The notes under the pieces are model-generated. The model was not told the origin of the DNA. It did not search any database and saw nothing but the letters and a program-made list of their open reading frames with translations. A stretch of 64,000 nt of DNA from Hippasteria phrygiana (taxonomy: Eukaryota > Echinodermata > Asteroidea > Valvatida > Goniasteridae). Positions 58,661 through 64,000 of this stretch are shown here, one piece after another (within the stretch, counting starts at the first letter, position 1; each line of letters opens with the position of its first letter). The translations under genes were made by a program, and so were the position numbers. The stretch spans positions 1,302,001 through 1,366,000 of the forward strand of contig JAZGUH010000564.1 in NCBI GenBank assembly GCA_037893225.1, written 5' to 3'.

Positions 58661-61620
58661 CACTTATCGACCAGTTCTTGCAAACATCGTGAAACTGGTT
58701 TGAGGGACATTTACAATACACGCAGGGATGTTTGCAAGAAGCTGCATCAATGCCATAACAACAAAGCAACAATTTATATTCGCCACCCAAGCAATAAATT
58801 ATGTCATAGGAAACTTTGTCAACATGAAATTTCTTTCCTTACATCCATTAAATGTTCCGAAAGGGACGAGTAACCTTCACTATCTTGGAAGATTGCCAGT
58901 AGACAATTCCCAGCCGATGTGGCAGCTCTTATGCCTTCTTCAATTATAGAGAATGCAAAATTGACAATGTGTATGTTCTTTCCAACCCAAGTGCCGTCAC
59001 CAGATAGTTTAACATGAACCTTTCTACTGTGCAAGATTCCTTTGCGGTGCAAATGCTCTATCTTTCTTTGAATAAGAGTTGTGATACTCCGTTAAACCCA
59101 GACTTAGAAGGTGTAGGTTTTATTTCATCTGCAGGAAGTTTACCGATGTGTTGTTTTATCTTGTACAATGATGGAAGATCACTTGTTTCTGATGCTAAGG
59201 ACTGGTATGCTTGATCTGATATTGCAAATTTGTCTTTGATAAATATAATTGTAACCGTTACATAAGGTAAATAACTCCACGCCGGAACACTCAAATCTCA
59301 ACTCCAACTGTTCACTTGTTTATTGCGTTTGTGTCAGTTTCTCTGCATCACAGATTTCAAATTCAACACAAACTCCGCATAATCCCAAGTTGTGACAACT
59401 CTACAATGCAACAGCAAACACAACTGTAGTACAGCACAGTACACGATGTCAATCAGTAAGCACTGAGCATCGATGAGGTTCACTTGACTATAAAGAAGAA
59501 TAATGATAAACTACCTTAAGTAGGCTACAGAAATGCAACACCATTAGGCCTTATATATGCACATACAATGCAACTCATTATGAAGGTATGTTTATAAACC
59601 CCAAATGAATGTGTGAAAATGTCTCCTAAAACCCCCACAACATTCTATAATGTGGAATAATCATTCATAATAAGTATAGGCTATTACCGACACTTGTGGA
59701 GTCAGGGATGGTGATTAACAAAATGGAAATGTGCAGCTTACAACTCAATCAGCAAATATATTATCTTCATCACATCGCGTTCTATTCAATGCTGCCCTCA
59801 ACCGTCTCATGGAAAATACTCGAGAGAGGGCGCTAGAACAACCTAACGGTCCCTAACTGCACAACGCTACAATAATCTTATTAGTTTCCTCTGAAGAACC
59901 GTTTTTGTGCGTTAAATTGAGAGTCTCTAGTTTCCTGAAGTTTTTTCTTTAACAGTAAGTGTTTCAGCTTCTAACCCACAAAACTTAACGAACTCGAGTG
60001 CTTGGGAACATTCGTTAGACAATTTTGATTTCAGTCTGTGTTGATGGGCACGGCTGTAAGTATGCAACTTACCTACCTTTGATCTTCTCTTGTACTTGCA
60101 CAAGATCTGTTGGGCAGTAAATTTACTTATCCTTATTCCTACTTGCTGTTCCCTGGTAACTGTGCTACCGTAATAAAATTCACAATTCAGAACTTTACAA
60201 TTCCAGAACCTATATTTTAAAAGCCATTTACCAAAAGACTTTAGTTGTCTTCCTCCTTTCTTTGATGTGCGTAATTTACTCAAAAGACGTGTCGGTTTCC
60301 TTCTTATTTGCCGCTCCAAACGCGATGTTGGTTTTAGAGACAAATTATATTGTTGGCACAGTACATGGAAAATTTCCTGCACTAAGTTTTTGTGAATTTG
60401 TCTGGGTGACCTGTCCTTCAGGAAGTCAATTATTATATTTATATCAACGTCCACAGTGATGCTTGATGACTGAGCAGGCATTCAGTAAAATGGTACATTC
60501 CATCACACTATGCAGTCCAGCGATGCTTGCTTGTTTCATGTTGTTCCTTTGTGGCATCACCTCTTACAAAGGTTAACAAGATGTAGCTCCCAGGATTGAT
60601 GAGTCTTTCTGTGCCTTCATTGTCGTACTCTCGAATTGAACGATGCTTGCGAAATGATACAACCAAGGTCCCGGGGATTAACATACGAGCAGTTTCCGAA
60701 TTCATCAATTCGTTCCATCCAAAAGTTTCCAAACTTTGATGATAACTCACTGTTTTTGTCAAAGCGCTTTTCCTTTAGGGTGATTCCTACACCAAAAAGT
60801 GCCTCACAATCCTCTGCCTGTGCGTCTCTCCTGATAATTATGCGGGTTGTTTCCTTTCTTCTATTTATCAAAGCACGCTTGATGTCAGCCAGCGTATGAT
60901 GTACTAAAATAGTGTAGGAGTTAGTCAACCAAGCAACTGGATAGGGATTCACATCTACAATTTGATCCTTGGGAAGCCACTCGTTGTAGCACTCACACCA
61001 GCCTGGGTATGTCACGTTGCACTTTGAATCCTCCTCTTTGATAACCTACACAGTACAACGCAAAGAACAAAATATATAGCATAGGGCATACACAAAATGT
61101 ATTATTAAAAAAAAACAGAACTCAACTAGGGCCCCCTCGGCTTTCTCGTTTAACTTAGTTTTTTAAATAGAGAGCCTAAATATTCAATAAAACTTGTCAC
61201 TGAGATAATTATTGTGCTTTTTTCTGAGAGTACAGACTCTAGTCTTAAAAGAAACGGCCTGATGCAAAGCTATTGTTTTCCTTGCATATTATAAACATAG
61301 GGCCTAATGATTATGTACTCACTATCATCAGTATGCCAAATGTGCACCCCCATGAAGAAAATAGTACAACTCCACGCAGCTATGTGTAAACTTTCTCGTG
61401 CGATTCCTTTTTGCAGCGAAGAACGCCACCTATTTAAAACCATTTTTGTTTAGAATCTTACCTTGACTTTGAACAAATCACCTTCTCTCCACAAGCGTTC
61501 TCTGCAACATGTTCTCAAAAACGTGTGCGGAATGTTAAGGCTAATTAATTTTTTGTAGAAATGTGGCTGTTTTATTGAGTTTTTTCGCCGGAGACGTCCG
61601 TCTGTCGAATGATCAGACAT
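58660..61620 (-). pseudogene. SGDGT-motif gene of unknown function, three exons, broken
   Basis: Exon 1 61,620-61,462 (ATG, 53 codons, MSDHSTDGRLRRK start), exon 2 61,045-60,629 (139 codons; WCECYNEWLPKDQIVDV, CEALFGVGITLKEKRFD, SYVNPRDLGCIISQASF), exon 3 from 60,469. Junctions are phase 0; the exon 2 donor gtacga is weak. Exon 3 continues through a basic region, KIIFIKDKFAISDQAY, VHVKLSGDGTWVGKNIHIV, NCLLAIFQDSEGYSSL and KLLLCCYGIDAASCKHPC with CVYCKC. I remember this order from multi-copy uncharacterised proteins of marine animals; the Asp in SGDGT may be functional but no role is known. Breaks: one-base losses near 59,948 (A run), 59,062 and 58,815, a solo LTR at 59,250-59,871, and a LINE tail at its 3' side. 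Confidence 0.7.
59250..59871. mobile_element. Solo LTR, 622 bp, with 5-bp target duplication
   Basis: Starts tgtaaccgttacat and ends aacgctaca, so it has TG...CA termini. It is flanked on both sides by ATAAT (59,245-59,249 and 59,872-59,876). Removing it rejoins the frame EETNKIIFIKDK of the interrupted gene. No internal retroelement sequence remains. The transcription direction is not clear. Confidence 0.9.
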
Positions 61621-61882
61621 ATCGACGGCACGCGTATGTAGCAACGGGGCGCGCATGCGTATGACGTGACTCGTCGTCCATGGAGCAATTTGATTGGCGC
61701 AAAGTGAAAGCATCGTGACCATTTACCTTATCGCAGATAGCCTGTTTTTGGCACTGCGCATGTGCGCGCAAAGGACAGTGGGTAATTCTGTTGGTAACAA
61801 CAAGAAACAGCTGATTTTTGTTCGTCACGTCGATGCACCGATGTCGCTAACGTTGAGCGCATAATTCTTAACTTATTTTACC
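61621..61882. promoter_or_regulatory. Candidate bidirectional promoter
   Basis: 262 bp between the start codons of the minus-strand SGDGT gene (61,620) and a plus-strand small ORF (61,883). It is more GC- and CpG-rich than its surroundings (cggggcgcgcatgcgtatga, actgcgcatgtgcgcgca, the latter NRF1-like). No TATA box in a clear position. Inferred only from layout and composition. Confidence 0.45.
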
Positions 61883-62086
61883 ATGACTAGTCTCTCCTCG
61901 AACGAAATCACCGATGATGAATTGTGGGCTCATATTCGAGCATTCGACGTGAAAACAATGAAGGAAATCTTGGCCACAGGCAGACATCCCAAATTCAAGC
62001 TCGAAAGACAGTCTGCAGAGAAGGCTTTTTTACGCCGTAAGGACTGCATACAGTACAGACTGTCCAAGGCAGGTGACAAAGAGTAG
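61883..62086 (+). CDS. Small ORF, 67 residues, function unknown
   Basis: Starts MTSLSSNEITDDELWAHIRA, has VKTMKEILATGRHPKF and ends SKAGDKE. It is hydrophilic, with no signal peptide or membrane segment. A polyadenylation signal (gaaataaac, about 62,168) follows the stop by about 80 bp. The head-to-head neighbour and 3' signal support a real short gene, or the first exon of one. No family was recognised. Confidence 0.45.
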   Translation: MTSLSSNEITDDELWAHIRAFDVKTMKEILATGRHPKFKLERQSAEKAFLRRKDCIQYRLSKAGDKE

Positions 62087-62089
62087 GCG

Positions 62090-63530
62090 TAGCAAAGAAC
62101 GCAGCTGTTGGAGTCTGGCAGTGCGTACGCGCATCGTTTCTTTTTAGGGAAGCCCTCATATGGTGTGAAATAAACCAATTTCGATAACATTTGCATGTGT
62201 GTGAAGTGTATTCTTTTATTGATGTTCTGTTGATATATTTTGAAAAGAGACATTTTTAAAAGCAGTTTAATCTCACGCTGGAAGTTTCCTCTGTGCGCTG
62301 AGCGACAGCCATCAAATAAGCATCGCGCGCAAAATTTCCCTCATTCGCGCGTTGGCCGAAAACCCCCTATTTATAAATCGACGAGGACACGACTTCCACC
62401 CCATATATGTCAATGAAACTTCCAAATATGGTGTGTGTGACCTTTAACCCTAGCAACATCTGTTCGATGTAGCTTTCCCGCCGTTGAAAAAACAGTTTTG
62501 GATTCGACAAATTGCAGTAATATACCAAGCCGCTGGATTGTTTTTTGCTGTCAAGTCAAGAATTCGGAGATACCTGAAGTAAGAGTAAGACCTCCCTTTT
62601 CAAGTGATATATAATTCAGCCAAATTCCTTTTGTGGAAGACGTGTCTTTAGCGCGAAGAGTAAAACAAGTTTTCATTTGGTTGACAATTGACAGGTTTCA
62701 CGGAAACACAACCACGGCTGTCAATGGCCGCTTGACGTCCGTGTTTTCTATGGCCGCGGATCACGCTATCCTTGCCTCAACTGGGTGGACTTCGGAGGAG
62801 CTTTCGGCTCTCATAGTAAACAGTTCATGTCCACGTATGTTTAAAACCCTGTAGTTTAGTAGTAAGTGTGTTGTTTTCATGTTTGTGTTGAGAAATAGTG
62901 AATATTTTGTGAATTTTCAATTCATACGGAGGAAGAAATTTCACCGCAGCGAAACGGTGGTATCATACGGCATGAAGTAATTTCTCATGTGCTCGTGTAT
63001 ATTACGTACATGATCGATTGGGCGTGCGTTACATGGCGACCGCGCGTGCAACTTTATACGGCTGTTTTATGAACGCAATTTAAATGGCGGTATTCAGTTA
63101 TACATGAAAGATTTTTGTGATGCAACGATAGTTCAGTAAACAGTAATGCATGTTGGCGTTTCAACCGTATGGCCTTCCTCTTTTTGTATATACCCCCGGT
63201 GAATTTCAAGTAGTATGGGGGAAAAGGACCGTTTGTGAAAATGTGTTTTGGCAAAAGGACAAATTAAAGGAGAAATTCTTTCCTCATAAACAGACTGTTT
63301 TGTGTTGTTTTTTTATTGTTGTGTTTAATAGATTTTATTTTTCTATTTAGTTGAGCTTGCTTTACATTACAGTTACACCATTTTAAATTTCGTAAGTTTG
63401 ATTGCTTTCTTTCTGAAATATAAAATTGTTGAAAATAATATTTTGCATAAAGTTTTGCTTTTATTTGTTTTATAGTTTACATAGGCCTATAACATTCTGC
63501 GTAAAGTTTTCCTTTTACTTATGCGCTTAT
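62090..63530. other. No gene assigned
   Basis: The 73-codon frame at 62,633-62,854 (RFHGNTTTAVNGRLTSVFSM) begins right after gatatataattc, but nothing supports it further. The rest is AT-rich with mixed CpG patches. Confidence 0.35.
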
Positions 63531-63534
63531 CAAT

Positions 63535-63835
63535 TGCCCCCCCCCCCCCCCCCGGGCTGCCCCATGTCTTATGTGGGGGGGTTTTCAAGCCCCATCAGGG
63601 TGGGGATTTTAGTCACTCATTTTGACATAGGCCTATGATTGTTTCCCCATCAGAAGTTAAAACCATGAGGTGGGGGTGCCCCACCCATGTGTGTTGGAAA
63701 TTGTCACTAAAATGTTGCCCCAGGGGTGGGGATTTAGTCACTTCAGAAGTGACAATCCCCACACCTTGGGTGGGGCAGCACGGGGGGGGGGGGGGGTGGG
63801 CAGCCTGGGGGAGGGGTAGGGGAAGCAATTGATAT
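63535..63835. repeat. G/C-run region with GTGGGGAT repeats
   Basis: A C run at 63,537-63,553 and a G run at about 63,782-63,796. Between them gggtggggattttagtcact and aggggtggggatttagtcac repeat. A small palindrome agtcacttcagaagtgac lies at about 63,736-63,755. Likely a MITE core. Confidence 0.55.
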
Positions 63836-64000
63836 AGCAGGAATGAGATTTTTCTGATTTTTATCTGAATTCAGACTTTCTTAATCTCAGAGAAAGACAT
63901 TATTATAATAGAAAGATATGTATTTTTCAGACATTTCATCAATGTTCAGACTTTTCTTCATTGACAATCTCATCCCTGATTATAGGCGCATTATTACCAT

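Noticed and set aside
62633..62854. 73-codon plus-strand ORF
   Set aside because: No motif, no splice or polyadenylation context, and no repeat partner; noted only.

Overview
The window looks like nuclear DNA of a marine invertebrate, most likely a deuterostome of the amphioxus, acorn-worm or echinoderm kind. It is AT-rich, coding sequence is split by GT-AG introns, TACATGTA-type motifs are everywhere, and the transposon mix (Harbinger, EnSpm/CACTA, hAT, Tc1, L1/Tx1-type and CR1/L2-type LINEs, a solo LTR, many MITEs) is of that type. I cannot resolve the species. No bacterial features were seen. All family names rest on motifs read by eye; no database was searched.

Layout. 1-3.2 kb: a five-exon HARBI1-type transposase on the minus strand running off the left edge, with its likely terminal inverted repeat at 3.1-3.2 kb. 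3.2-5.2 kb: a tandem repeat packed with TGACGTCA palindromes. 5.2-8.8 kb: a 5'-truncated, frameshifted LINE; a second copy lies at 9.8-11.3 kb, with a tRNA-like SINE and another LINE fragment between them. 11.9-16.5 kb: tandem repeats ending in a very uniform 7-unit satellite of about 300 bp. 16.8-25 kb: nested DNA transposons, including a 1,061-codon EnSpm-type transposase ORF, an array built on GCAAGCTTGC, long inverted repeats and twin palindromes. 25-34.6 kb: fragments, MITEs and a long (CAAC)n array.

34.6-53.1 kb: the most gene-like region. A multi-exon plus-strand gene encodes an acidic stretch, two zinc-finger-like exons and a core resembling a tyrosine recombinase. Ten exons are in order up to 44.96 kb. 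The two exons that should follow (49,986-50,055 and 47,014-47,157) lie on the opposite strand in reversed order. Two further exons resume on the plus strand at 52.3 and 53.0 kb, and the reading phases fit only if the middle segment is turned round. This points to an inversion, or an assembly inversion, through the gene. A decayed hAT transposase lies inside the affected interval.

53-64 kb: a Tc1 fragment, a second TGACGTCA cluster, MITEs, and a minus-strand gene (58.7-61.6 kb) with a conserved SGDGT motif. That gene is broken by three frameshifts, a 622-bp solo LTR with a perfect 5-bp target duplication, and a CR1/L2 tail. It is head-to-head with a small ORF at 61,883. Most of the window is selfish DNA; the two host-like candidates are the recombinase-like gene and the SGDGT gene, both of which appear disrupted.
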